From NCBI GenBank assembly GCA_934047225.1, contig OW203986.1, forward strand, positions 12,031,221 to 12,095,220: DNA of 64,000 bases, in the 5' to 3' direction. The DNA is from Ypsolopha sequella. Taxonomy: Eukaryota; Arthropoda; Insecta; Lepidoptera; Ypsolophidae. The notes under the pieces were generated by a model that saw only the letters and a program-made list of their open reading frames with translations, searched no databases and was not told where the DNA came from. This document shows positions 43,411 to 54,993 of the stretch, in pieces. A program made the translations under genes and the position numbers. Within the stretch, counting starts at the first letter, position 1, and the number at the start of each line of letters is the position of its first letter.

Positions 43411-43805
43411 TTAAAGCGAGTTCTCATAGAGCAGCCAGTCTTCCAATTGATCCCTAAATCCTCAAGTAAATAAATAAATATATTTTACCTATAGCTGTGT
43501 GACCTGCTCTTTTCTCTGTAAAGCTCCTCTGGAAATAGCCTATAACTATCACTTTGACGAAACATACAATAAAATATAAAATTTATTGTTACCTTTTTTG
43601 ATGACACCTCGCCTTAAATTTGTTATAATATTTATCCATACATCATTTCATTATAAAATCTTCATGTTTCCTTTTCCACGCAGTATAGTCACATGTAACA
43701 AATTATACATCTATTACTATACAATACAGTAGTCATATAATAATGAAACTAATTTATATACATGACATGTTTTCTTTTTACAAATAAAAATAAATAATTA
43801 TATAA
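42601..43805. other. No gene recognised
   Basis: AT-rich DNA; 43411-43805 may include the 3' part of the gypsy element whose integrase starts at 43810, but no LTR was identified. Confidence 0.4.
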
Positions 43806-43809
43806 ACAA

Positions 43810-44617
43810 TTAAACTCGTGAATGAAAGGGTTTCAATCTATTTACGTGCACAATGTCTCTATATCTATTTATACCTATTTTCTTCATTACATAATTCGTA
43901 CCAGAGACCCTTCTGACAATCTGAAATGGACCGTTATATATAATCGACGTAATTTTGTACTTATTCCAGTTAATCTTATTGGCACATAGATCATGACTAA
44001 TTGACCATGCTGACAATTAATTTGTTTGGCTTTCTTATCATATTGTCTTTTTTTATAAAGTTGTGCCTTTTAAGCAGAGCCCTGTGATGAAGCGCATTTA
44101 CATTATCCATCCTATCTGACAAATTATTTGAAAAAATTATGATTATTTATATTCAAGTCCAAATCAAACTGAAATTTGGGTTCCCGTGCGAACATGAGCG
44201 TATTAGGTGATATTTTAGGTGATGATTGTTTACTGGTGTTGTAAGCGTAACACATCAATGGTAAATATCGGTACCAATCTTTTTGGTTTTGGCTGACATA
44301 CTTAGAGAGCATTTGTAATAGAGTCCTATTAAATCTCTCTACACGTCCGTTCGAAGCTAGATGGAATGCAGACGTGAACCGCAACTTTGCCCCAAAGTAT
44401 TTTATCATATCCTTGACTAAGTGGGAAGTGAAGACTGAGCCTCTATCTGAGATAACAGTTTTAATCACACCGAATTTGCAAAAAAATATCTGTATTAGAA
44501 ATTCGTTTGCAAATTGAGAAGTGGCTCTGGGAATCACCTTACAAATCGCCTACTTCGACAAATATTCTATGCAAACAATTATATATTTATTTCCATCCTG
44601 AGATTTTCTTAGCGGCC
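43810..44617 (-). pseudogene. Gypsy-type integrase (core and C terminus)
   Basis: Minus strand from 44617: GPLRKSQDGNKYIIVCIEYLSK, here given only as the family's GPL-KS-GNKYI signature, then VISDRGSVFTSHL (second catalytic Asp) and SNGRVERFNRTL (catalytic Glu), the HHCC-integrase core of Ty3/gypsy elements. A stop follows the YLSK segment. After a frameshift near 44110, the C-terminal chromo-like tail reads YNGPFQIVRR and RYRDIVHVNRLKPF. It is truncated at 44617 by a LINE tail. Confidence 0.85.
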
Positions 44618-44619
44618 CT

Positions 44620-44780
44620 ATTGAATATGAATGAATGAATACTTTTATTTATCAAAAGGTAGATTATCTTATAGCTAAATATGACCCACAAAACTGCATG
44701 TATAGTTTGACTGTGGGATCCGTGAGTCTCTGATACAATTTTAATAAAATTTGTACCTACTTAAATAAAAGTAATTAGTA
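44620..44780 (-). mobile_element. LINE 3' tail fragment
   Basis: ATGAATGAATACTTTTATTTATC on the + strand is the reverse of a LINE 3' end with ATTCA units. It abuts the broken gypsy integrase, so it probably inserted there. Confidence 0.5.
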
Positions 44781-44884
44781 CGATCAGCCGAACATAAGCG
44801 GCCACACCTCCGCTACCACTTTACGTGTCATTGCTAAGCTATGAATTGGCGTGGGTATCCGCTGACGCGCGGCCGACCGCACCA

Positions 44885-46617
44885 AATTCAAATTCAAATT
44901 CAAATAGTTTATTTTGCAAAGCAGGTATAGATATATACACTTTTTACACGTCAAATTTAATCTAATAAAGAAAATATATGTAATAGAATAATAAATGTAC
45001 ATGAACTAAATTAAAGGTTTATTTAATTTATGTAGCAATATATTTACGATTAAAATGATAGGTAAAATATATATTATACAAGGTAAAATCCAATCAGCCG
45101 CCCGAACCCATACCGGAGACCCGGCCAGGGACCAGGAACAAGGTTCAGTGATCACCAACCGAGCCCCCAGCACGAATCCAGGCGGCCGACCAAATCCCAT
45201 CCTATATACTACATACTAATAGGTTACATATATAAATACATGCCTACCTCCGCCCATTCGATTAGTCTTGCTAAGAAGAAGGGCAAGAAACTTAGCAAGA
45301 TCATGTCTTTTTTTCAACATAAAACTTATACTATACAATATATGACTTATATCTACTTTAACCAAGGGATAAGAAAATACAAGACAGTAGGAATTCAGGT
45401 TAATGAAAAAAAGAAAAACATATATATCTTTGTCTACCTGTCTCATATAGTCCTTTTCCTTTTACAGTCTATAATCAATTAATGTTTACACCTTAGAGGA
45501 ATCATAAGTTAAGAAATTATACAATTTAATTAAATTATAACTTACTACGAGTATCATTATCACTGTAACACCATGCTTCACCATCATCCAAATATTCATT
45601 TATTTTATAATATGCCTTTTTCAATAGGCCCTGCTTAATATACAGTTTAAACTTATTCTCTGACAAAGTAAGGACCTCCTTTGGAAGTTTATTGTAAAAT
45701 CTTATACCATGTCCTACAAAAGAGGTACTCACCTTAGCGAGTCTGATTTTTGGAAAAGCCAGTTTATGCTTATTTCTGGTCTCCTCACAATGTTGCTTAC
45801 CAAGCCTTGGGAAAGACTCAACATTTTTTCTGACATATCTAAGGACTTGGTAAATATATTCACAAGGAACCGTTAATATATTAATTTCTTTGAACTTTTG
45901 TCTTAATGAATCCCGGTGCTTCATATTATAAATAGCCCGAATTGCTCTCTTCTGCAAAACAAAGACTGCGTCTGTATCCGCGGCTCTACCCCATAACAGC
46001 ATGCCGTATGACATAATGCTGTGAAAGTAACTAAAATAGACTAGTCTAGCAGTATCTACATCAGTAATTTGTCTTATGCGTCTAACAGCGTATGCGGCCG
46101 AACTAAGTCTACCACATAGGGCTTCTATGTGGGGACCCCACTGAAGACGAGAGTCTACCGTAATGCCTAAAAACTTTGTTTCGTTAACTAACTCCAGCTT
46201 GGACCCCTGCAAAAGCAAATTACCATCCACTTGAATTACATTTGGTAACGTAAATTTTATACACTTTGTCTTTTTTGCGTTTAAAACTAAATTATTTACA
46301 GTAAACCAATCAAGCACCAGTGATAAAGTTGTATTCGCGCCGTCAAGGATATCTTTACGTCTATTAACTTTAAAAATAAGTGACGTGTCGTCTGCGAATA
46401 ATACTATCTTCGTTAAGTCTTTAACTAAATATGGAAGGTCATTTATGTAAATTAAAAACAGCAAGGGCCCTAATATGGAACCCTGCGGGACACCCATTTT
46501 AACTAATGCTCCACTTGATTTTACCCCGTTAATGTCTACCTTTTGAATACGATCACTAAGATATGACTTCAATAACGCCAAAGATTTGCCCCTCACTCCG
46601 TAGTGATCCACCAGCTA
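44885..46617 (-). mobile_element. Jockey/CR1-type LINE, 5'-truncated
   Basis: The 3' end at 44885 shows repeated AATTTG units. The 3' UTR, partly GC-rich at 45090-45200, may include another fragment. The reverse transcriptase frame is 46611-45535. Its 5' part and the endonuclease are missing. Confidence 0.75.
45535..46611 (-). CDS. LINE reverse transcriptase, C-terminal two thirds
   Basis: An open 358-codon frame. It begins after motif A with YGVRGKSLALLKSYLSDR, then VKMGVPQGSILGPLLFLIY (motif B), KIVLFADDTSLIF (catalytic FADD) near residue 73, ETKFLGITVDSRLQWGPHIE, and a thumb and C terminus with KRAIRAIYNMKHRDSL. No internal stop, but the start lies inside the domain, so it is only part of an ORF2. 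It is related to the LINEs at 9927-11313 and 13575-14180. Confidence 0.87.
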   Translation of the reverse strand: MDHYGVRGKSLALLKSYLSDRIQKVDINGVKSSGALVKMGVPQGSILGPLLFLIYINDLPYLVKDLTKIVLFADDTSLIFKVNRRKDILDGANTTLSLVLDWFTVNNLVLNAKKTKCIKFTLPNVIQVDGNLLLQGSKLELVNETKFLGITVDSRLQWGPHIEALCGRLSSAAYAVRRIRQITDVDTARLVYFSYFHSIMSYGMLLWGRAADTDAVFVLQKRAIRAIYNMKHRDSLRQKFKEINILTVPCEYIYQVLRYVRKNVESFPRLGKQHCEETRNKHKLAFPKIRLAKVSTSFVGHGIRFYNKLPKEVLTLSENKFKLYIKQGLLKKAYYKINEYLDDGEAWCYSDNDTRSKL

Positions 46618-46649
46618 ATTATAATTATTATACCTACTTAACTAAAAAC

Positions 46650-47095
46650 TTACATGGTATTGAGGAGATGATTCAATAACAGTTGTTTAATCGTTTGTTT
46701 GTTCGATTCCTGCCTAATATTAATGGGCAGGCTATTTAAAATATATGGGATACGCTTTTTTAAAGTTCTATCGCCATAATAATTACGCACACTTGGTACA
46801 TTGTATTTACCCGCTCTTACTGACCTAGTATCACAAGTATGGCTTACAAGAGATAAGTTATGCTCTTGTCTACCATGCTGATTAACTAATAATAATAATT
46901 TATGTTTTAAGCTGATTGGAAGAATTTTGCATATTTTAAATAATTTTCTGTAATGATCTCTGCATTTACTTTTGGTTTTATTAGACACAAGGAGCTTTAG
47001 GAACCTAATTTGAAGTTTCTCTAATTTATCTATGTTTGTTTTAAATGTTAGTCCATATAGCAGTTGAGAGCATAGCTTATTATTGAGTCAACCAA
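46650..47095 (-). pseudogene. C-terminal part of another LINE ORF2
   Basis: Minus strand: NIDKLEKLQIRFLKLLVS leads into SKCRDHYRKLFKICKILP, then TRSVRAGKYNVPSVRNYYGD and RIPYILNSLPINIRQE, a typical post-thumb C terminus of insect LINE proteins. A frameshift near 47050 breaks the upstream part. The reverse transcriptase itself is gone. Confidence 0.65.
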
Positions 47096-48325
47096 ACACA
47101 TATATAAACATTTAAGAGTACTAGTTGGGACTCTAAAACTTAAGAGTATGACATAGCCAAAACAAAAACCAGTTCCGGGCGTGGCTTATTCTATTTTACG
47201 ATAGCGCGCGGGGGGAAATTCGTCCCGGTCTCTTAGCTCGCGTCACCATAGCAAAAATACGAATAGAGTGGACGAGGCAGGGTCAAAAGTAAAACGTATT
47301 TTATTTATCTAATTTATTAGTGTATTTCGATCATCGTCACACGGCATTGATCCTACTTGCTATCACGTCGGGACGTAAATTTATTATGGTCGGCTAAAAG
47401 TGGTTTTTTGAGTGTTTGATTTATCAGTTGACCCTCGGAACATTTCAGACACTCCTTTAGAGATACATAATAATATTGTGACGGTTAATTGTCACCATTA
47501 CCCATTCTTTAAATATTTTTCGCCCGTTGAGCTGGTTTTACACTTGCGGGAAAATAAATTGGACCAAAAATTTCTTTACAAAAAATTTTTACTAAAGTTG
47601 TTATTACAAAAAGTGGAAACTAACAAATATTCTCAGAAGGAATGCACCACGTCACTATCTATCTCACTGTAGCCTATATCAATTATGCCTCTCTCATTCA
47701 ACCACGTTTAACTGCGTTACTATCTCATTCCAACTCATTTTAAATAGCGTCACTATTTATCTCACTCTAACGCGTGTTAAATGGCATTTCTAATGAACGT
47801 CAAATATTTTTACTGCCCGCCACTCTTTCATTCTAAATTCTAATTATATTAAAAAATACGCAGCTCCTTTGGTAGTAAAATAGCAATAACTTTTTTTTTC
47901 AAAAGTAATACACAGACATTGCCAGATCATTTGAAAAACAATATTTGATGAGCCGTTATTTAAGACAATTTGCAAAACTAACATAGGACATTTTTTTTCA
48001 GGGTGTGGTATCGAACTAACCTAATTACAAAAAATTGCTCATAAATTGGGTTTTTATTTTTCTTCCTGATGTAACAGCATTTCAAGGTTTATTTTTGACT
48101 TTATCAATAGCATGACTATTCAGAGTTGCGCAACAAAAATTTTATTCTTAGAATTTAGAACTGGTTAGCTTTGACTCTCAAAAATCTATTCGAATTTATA
48201 AAAGTACCATCAACTCGAAGACTGTCTACTTTTTGCTGAGGTCATAATTTGATATTCTGGTCAGTCATGAGCTGGCCTACCAGCCTTCCAAGGGAAAGCG
48301 TTGACTTTTGGGACACCTGTTTACC
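47096..48325. other. No gene recognised
   Basis: 47412-47672 is open for 86 codons on + without a familiar motif. 47640-47775 repeats CACTATCTATCTCACT-like phrases several times. 47160-47280 is relatively GC-rich. Confidence 0.4.
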
Positions 48326-50104
48326 CTTGGGATAAATCGCCAAGTGTTTAAAATATAGAAATTTATTTGTATCATAGTTTGAAATGTTCAGGTCCCTTTA
48401 CGCAAAATCAAAAAACAAAACTCTTTTAGGATTAATTTGTTGTCCCTATGTTTGTCTGTTTGTCCGTTTGTCTAGGTAATTTTTCTGGGTAAAATCAATA
48501 AATGCTAATATTTACAGCCCTGTAAAATATACATATTATAACGTTTTTATGGCCTTTTGTTTAACTTTTTCATACAAATTTTCTCCTTATGAAAATATAG
48601 AGATCAACACATCACATAATATTTTGCATTTGAAAGAAAGCACGGAAAGGAACTGTAGAACAAATGTAAAATATATAAAACCATATCTTTCTATTCTAAA
48701 GGGATTAATAATTTACTGTTTGTTCAATGTGGCGATAGCTTTGTTTATTTTTTTTTTTCTTTGATACAAAGATAACAAATATTTTCATACAAGGTTTTCC
48801 TTAAGGGCTATTTCTCCGAATTTGTAACAAAATATTAAGAAATAATTATAACGGTAAAGTACAACTTTTAGCTAAGACAATTTATTGTTAAAATAAATGC
48901 ATAAACATATTTTAATGATATTATGGTATCTTCAAAATAATTGGGTTTTCCATAAGCGTGATATCAGATTATTTAAGAAATTTACGGCTGGTATCACGAC
49001 GGCGGATAAGCCAATTATTTTATTACTATTGTAATATAATTAAAAATATGTTAATGCATACAGCAGACTTTTACCTATAAGTTTTCTTAACCAAAAGTTT
49101 TATTTTTACTTATTGAAATTGTATTTCTCATCAAGAAGTGCAAGATGACAAGATATTCAAAATAAGTTAATTGAATTTGTGAAATAGTTTCAGGTCAAAA
49201 CAGTTTTCCATGAAACGGTAATTGTTTATACTTAGCAAAGTGTGTAAACTTAGTCATCTTAACATGAACGACGCCTGTATTTCTCTCTTTTTTATTTCCA
49301 GTATAGATAAAAATATACAAACTTGTTAAACTTTGTGTAAAACGAGGCAATATTGACGATATCCTGACAGCTATTATGATGGTGTTTTATCAAATTTTGC
49401 TTTTTGGGCTGTATAGAGACGTAGTTAGATGTCACTAGAATATACTCATGAAAAAAGATATGAAGAAAATAAGCTGTAGACTTCACATTCGGTTTATTCC
49501 TATTGTATGAATTTTAAGAAAAATACAGGGGTAAAGGGACCTCTTAAGGAAAACCTTGTATTAAACTATTTGTTACCTTAGTAAAAAATAATTCAAGGAA
49601 AAAAATAAACAAAGCTATCGCCACATTGAACAGTAGATAATTAATCCCTTTAGAATAGAACAACTTGGTTTTCATATTTTTTACATTATTTGTTCAACAA
49701 TTCCTTTCTGTGTTGACTTTTAAATGCAAAATATTATCTCAAGTGTTCATCCCTACATTTTCATAGTGAGAAAATTTGTATGAAAAACGTAAAAAAAAAA
49801 CGTAAAAACCTAAAACGTAATATAAATAAAAACGTCAAAAGTATGTTTTTACAGCTCTATAGAGGGCCGTTTATATTGGTATTTATTAATTTTACCCAGA
49901 AAAAATTGTTTAGACAAACGGACAGACAGACAAACATAGGGATAACAAATTAATCCTAAAAGAGTTTCATTGTTTTCATTTTGCGTAACAGAACCTGAAC
50001 ATGTACCGACAGGATTATCTACGATCTAATAATTTTGCCATGCACTGTAAATATTTCAATATAAATTTCTATATTTTAAATGCTTGGCGATTTATCCCAA
50101 GTAA
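48326..50104. mobile_element. Long fold-back element, arms of about 540 bp
   Basis: CTTGGGATAAATCGCCAAG at 48329 mirrors CTTGGCGATTTATCCCAAG near 50100. Further in, ACTCTTTTAGGATTAATTTG mirrors CAAATTAATCCTAAAAGAGT, and ATAGCTTTGTTTATTT mirrors AAATAAACAAAGCTAT. The centre (about 48850-49540) is unique AT-rich sequence. No transposase was seen. Confidence 0.75.
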
Positions 50105-50786
50105 GTGTACCTATATAACTTGCAAAAAACTTCACTTATTGGACCTGAAATGGTGAGCCAATACTAGAGGGTAATTTCACGAAAAGGTCACTGACCTTTG
50201 TTACAGATCTCAGTAAGTATAAGTAAATTAATTTGGGTTTCAATAACGATCACAAAATTATTCTTTTAGAGTAACATATATTATTTTCCCGCATAAAAGT
50301 ATGAATTCATTCCAAATTTGTTGTTATGACTATGGCACGATGTAGCTAAATCACTCATACGCATATTTTGTTGAGTTTTTAACGGCAGGAATATGATGCT
50401 CCTCGAAATATTACTTTATAAAATTAATTTCAATGTGTTTTGAAGTAGTTTTGGGAGATATTTATAGCTTGCAAAAAAGGGCACAGATTCAACGTCTTAC
50501 GGGCGCCAACGCTAGGCGTAGACTGACAATATCTTGCTGCCGCTGACTGCATCAGTGGATTTACGTATTTTTGGAAAAAGGGGGTGCTTTTTTTGACCCG
50601 AATAACGTGGTATTTGGAAAATGAATAGATATCATTCACACTAATTTTATTAAAAAAAAACCAACAAAATCGCGAAAGCGATACCTGAAACAAAATCGAT
50701 AAGAAGTGTGCAATAGAGGGTTACAAAAAAATTCATTGACAGTACAAATATGAATCGATTAACGTGGTTTGTGGAAAATGAATACC
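50105..50786. other. No gene recognised
   Basis: GTGGTATTTGGAAAATGAAT and GTGGTTTGTGGAAAATGAAT form a pair at 50608 and 50764. 50500-50560 resembles a GC-richer repeat fragment (GGGCGCCAACGCTAGGCG). No coding sequence recognised. Confidence 0.4.
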
Positions 50787-51287
50787 TTAAAGTTCAACCA
50801 AAAACATGTATTTTTTTATGGCTATACGTAACCTAATTATTGCAACAAAATCATCCGAAAGCTGACATTTTATTTCTGTTTGTATTTTCGTTCCCCTTAA
50901 ATGGTAGAATTTACCAAGCAGAGTTTTAAGCTTACTACAAATGTAATCTACATGTGTTGTCCATGAAAAGTTTTCATCAATTTTCATCCCAAGGTAGGTG
51001 GCACATTGTACTCGTTCAATAGGTTTGCAATCACAGGGTGTCAAGTTATTGTGCAAGCAAGAGTAGTCATGAGTAACAACAATAGGTGAAAGTGGTTCCG
51101 TTGGGATCATGTAAGGTGAATGGATAACTAAGAGTTTAGTTTTATCAGCGTTCAGAACAATTCCGTTGTCGTGTGACCATTTGACCACTGAATCGACATC
51201 TTGTTGTACTAGTTGACAGGTGTCAGTGAAAGCAGTACCAGCGCGTAGCACGCATAGGTCATCTGCAAACATATACGCCGAGCTATA
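50787..51287 (-). pseudogene. LINE reverse transcriptase fragment cut at its FADD motif
   Basis: Minus strand from 51285: SSAYMFADDLCVLRAG opens the fragment, then GIVLNADKTKLLVIHS, CATYLGMKIDENFSWTTHVD and the beginning of a thumb. The sequence upstream of FADD is replaced by the long-inverted-repeat element starting at 51288. Confidence 0.75.
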
Positions 51288-52323
51288 CAGGGTGGAAAAA
51301 ATGTAAGGGCCCTGGAGGGGAATTACCTTAAATCTTTTAGTTAGCTCATTTTACCGAAAGGAAACATTCCTTTATTTTTTAAAAGAAACAAAACTGCATT
51401 CAAAGATATTCTGAAATTCGCTTGTCTCACCCGGGAATCGAACCAACTAAAAATTAAAAAAATACACCCTCGCTATTTTGTTACACGAATCGGTAGGATT
51501 ATTGTTCAGAATAAAATTTGTCTAATAAACATTTAGTCTTACACTCATCTGTTGTACGAGATACTCATGAAATTAAATATTTATTACAAGTTCTTTGTTA
51601 ACAATACCTAGTACTGTTCACTTGTAATAAGTAAATGACACGTTATAATTTTCTTATCTCTCTTACATCCAAAGATATTGTATGAAGTCCAAGCTTGCTA
51701 ATGTTATTTATCTTAAGTACCTTGTTGAAGACTTCAATAAGAAAATCGTTTAATGGTAATAATAAATCTATGCAGAGCACAATTACTTCTTGCACTAGGC
51801 GTACTGACGAAAAGTTTAAAAAAGGAACGTATTTTTTTGCAACGCGGAGCAACAAATTTGAAGTTCGAACCATAACTTTCAACATTTTTAAAATCGATAA
51901 AATTATTCGTTCGAAATTCAAATGTTGTTTTGTTTTGCTTTCATTCCGTGCTGTCATTGTGTAATAATGGGGTATCATTATTACTTTACAAGTGAACAGT
52001 ACTAGGTATTGTTAATGAAGAACTTGTAATAAATATTCAATTTCATGGGTATCTCGTACAACAGATGAGTGTAAGACTTTAGTTTAGTAGAGAAATTTTA
52101 TCCTAAACAATAATCCTACCGATTCGTATAATGAAATAGCGAGGGTTTATTTTTTTAATTTTAGTTGGTTCAGTTCCCGGGTGAGACAAGCAAATTTTAG
52201 AAGATCTTTGAATGCAGTTTTGTTTCTTTTAAAAAATAAAGGAATGTTTCCTTTCAGTAAAATGAGCTAACTAAAGGATTTAAGGTAGTTCCCCTCCAGG
52301 GCCCTTACATTTTTTCCACCCTG
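51288..52323. mobile_element. Long-TIR transposon, copy 1
   Basis: Both ends are CAGGGTGGAAAAAATGTAAG in inverted orientation, flanked by TA (TATA on both sides). The inverted repeats are about 340 bp long, with a unique centre of about 350 bp. TA target and CAGGGTG termini fit the Tc1/mariner superfamily. No transposase was recognised. Copy 2 is at 53053-54055. Confidence 0.85.
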
Positions 52324-52329
52324 TATATC

Positions 52330-52643
52330 TATATCGTTATTATCAAATAACCCGTTGACGCTCACAGGCTATAAGTGAGTTATAGCATTAACCCTTTTTC
52401 TTTCTTATGGTATGCACCAAGCAACTTTTTACATACTTTTCGACTTCTTTTTCTGCATCTTTCATATAAAATCTATCCTTAAATTTTCCTAAGGTTTTCG
52501 TCAACCCCAAGTGGCCTCCTGATCATGGATCATCATGTACCTCTTTCATAACGTCATCAAATAATCGTTTAGGGATCACTACTAGATTTTTCACGTCATG
52601 ATGGTTCCGTATTTTCTTATATAAGATCTAATCTTCTATAGTG

Positions 52644-52701
<58 letters not shown>

Positions 52702-53050
52702 ATTACTACCTTGAACTTCTCTGATCTATCTGTTACAGAAATCACCATGCGCTTGTTCATCCTTCATTCTCAATATTTCTCTTCTATATAACACTATGCC
52801 GTCTTCTTGTTGTATACATTTCATTTCTCTTCTTTTAAAGGATTTCTACTCAGAAAATCGGCGGTGACATTTTTTCTACCTGAGCAATACAAAATATCAA
52901 ATTGTATGCTTGTATGCTCAATGCCCATCTAGCTATATAACAAGCGGGCTAGCTCGCAGTGTGATCTAACATGATTCTTCTTGAATGATAAAACGTGTTG
53001 CACTTTGGGTCTTTATTTCATTATTTTCTCACTCTTCCCAATATAATATA
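52330..53050 (-). pseudogene. Gypsy-type fragment: RNase H end and integrase zinc domain
   Basis: Minus strand from about 52980: FDILYCSGRKNVTADFLSRN is the end of a Ty3/gypsy RNase H. After an AT microsatellite come VVIPKRLFDDVMKEVHDDP and GGHLGLTKTLGKFKDRFY, the H2C2 domain of integrase, ending KSCLVH where the last Cys is replaced. Stops occur. It would directly precede the integrase core found at 43810-44617, on the same strand. Confidence 0.8.
52647..52697. repeat. (TA)n microsatellite
   Basis: About 25 uninterrupted TA units inside the gypsy fragment. Confidence 0.95.
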
Positions 53051-53052
53051 TA

Positions 53053-54055
53053 CAGGGTGGAAAAAATTTAAGGGCCCTGGAGGGGAGCTACCTTAAATCG
53101 TTTAGTTAGCTCATTTTACTGAAAGGAAACATTCCTTTATTTTTTTAAAGAAACAAAACTGCATTCAAAGATATTCAGAAATTCGCTTGTGTCACCCGGG
53201 AATCGAACCAACTAAAAATTAAAAAAATAAACCCTCGCTATTTTATCATACGAATCGGTAGGATTATTGTTCAGAATAAAATTTGTCTAATAAACATTTG
53301 GTCTTACACTCATCTGTTGTATGAGATACTCATGAAATTAAATATTTATTACAAGTTCTTTGTTAACAATACTGTTCACTTGTAACAAGTAAATGAAACG
53401 TTCTAATTTTCTTATCTCTCTTACATCCAAAGACATCGTATGAAGCACAAGCTTGCTAATGTTATTTATTTTAAGTACCTTGTTGAAGACTTCAATAAGA
53501 AAATCGTTAAATGGTAATAATAAATGTATACAGAGCACAATTACTTCTTGCACTAGGCGTACTGACGAAAAGTTTAAAAAAGGAAAGTATTTTTTTTGCA
53601 ACGCGGAGCAACAAATTTGAAGTTCGAACCATAAATTTCGTTCGAAATTAAAATTTTGTTTTGTTTTGCTTTCATTCCGTGCTGTCATTGTGTAATAATG
53701 GCGTATAATTATTACTTTACAAGTGAACAGTACTAGGTATTGTTAATAAAGAACTTGTAATAAATATTCAATTTCATGGGTATCTCGTACAACAGATGAG
53801 TGTAAAACTTTAGTTTAGTAGACAAATTTTATCCTGAACAATAATCCTACCAATTCGTATAATAAAATAGCGAAGGTTTATTTTTTTTATTTTTAGTTGG
53901 TTCAGTTCCCGGGTGAGACAAGCAAATTTTAGAAGATCTTTGAATGCAGTTTTGTTTCTTTTAAAAAATAAAGGAATGTTTTCTTTCAGTAAAATGAGCT
54001 AACTAAAGGATTTAAGGTAGTTCTCCTCCAGGGCCCTTTCATTTTTTCCACCCTG
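53053..54055. mobile_element. Long-TIR transposon, copy 2
   Basis: Same family and orientation as 51288-52323, including the central minus-strand reading frame. It is flanked by TA on both sides. Differences are scattered substitutions and a deletion of about 30 bp in the centre near 53637. The gypsy fragment lies exactly between the two copies. Confidence 0.85.
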
Positions 54056-54739
54056 TATAAACTAAAGTAGGGGAGCTCTGAGCTTCGTAGAATACTCGCT
54101 TATCGTGTGGGAGGTACTGGGACGATAAATTAACTATACTCAAAGAAGACGACACCGTGTTTCCGAGGAGAGTCCAATGGAGAGTCTTGGAGCAACACCT
54201 TTACTTCGTGAAGACTCGAGAAAGAATCTTGCTCGTGTTTTCAAATCAAATTAAATCAAATCATTCATTTCAGACTAAAATATTTACAATATTTATCCAT
54301 ATAAAATTATAACAATACCGAATTAAGATTAAATAAAAATAAAAATAACTAAATATACAAAACACAATACACATTAACACAAAAAAAATTAAAATTTAAA
54401 AGATTTGTACACTCACATCTCATCTACTGTTTTATTTGAAAGATCTTTTATACTGGATCTGTATTAATTTTTGGAAAAAACGAAATAAAGGTTATCGGTT
54501 GTCAATTAAACACGAACAAATAGTCCTTTAACATAACTATAAGACCTAAGCTAACTTTACCTAAACCTAACATATTGCCTAGCTATATGTTACAGTACAG
54601 ACACACCAGGTTCTACTCTTTTATTATATGTATTGATATGTTTTTCATAAGCATTTCAAAGCAGTCTAGCTCAAAAAAACACAATAGGGGAGATGACAGG
54701 GTAAACAAAATATTATTCTATTTAGTCCGTCATTTAGAT
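54056..54739. mobile_element. LINE 3' tail at 54243-54430 in unrecognised sequence
   Basis: CAAATCAAATTAAATCAAATC at 54244 is the reversed TTTGA-type tail of a LINE like that at 9665, followed by an AT-rich 3' UTR. 54060-54240 is less AT-rich but gives no recognisable protein. Confidence 0.5.
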
Positions 54740-54950
54740 TATAAAAAAATATTGGACACGTATTTTTTCTTTTGTCAATTAAACAAAACATGACAGAGAT
54801 AAAGCGTGTCAAAGTTTGGGAGTGGGGGCTGGTGACGTCACGCCTAGGTAATAAGTGTACTTAGGCGTGACGTCACGGGGAACTTTAGCGGACTTTATCT
54901 TCATAATTTTTTGTTCATTGACAAAAGAAAAAATACTTGTCCGATATGTC
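54740..54950. mobile_element. Fold-back MITE with CRE-like palindromic centre
   Basis: The centre is GTGACGTCACGCCTA, 15 bp, then its exact inverse TAGGCGTGACGTCAC. The outer arms (GTATTTTTTCTTTTGTCAAT / ATTGACAAAAGAAAAAATAC) are also mirrored. Each arm carries TGACGTCA, the cAMP-response element core. Confidence 0.75.
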
Positions 54951-54993
54951 CGACTGATTAGAATTGTTTAGTCATCATGCTTATTACTCTTCT

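Noticed and set aside
47412..47672. 86-codon plus-strand frame as a gene
   Set aside because: No motif, high Lys/Leu content from AT-rich codons, no supporting context.
52647..52697. Replication origin or centromeric repeat from the AT run
   Set aside because: A plain dinucleotide microsatellite inside a gypsy remnant explains it.
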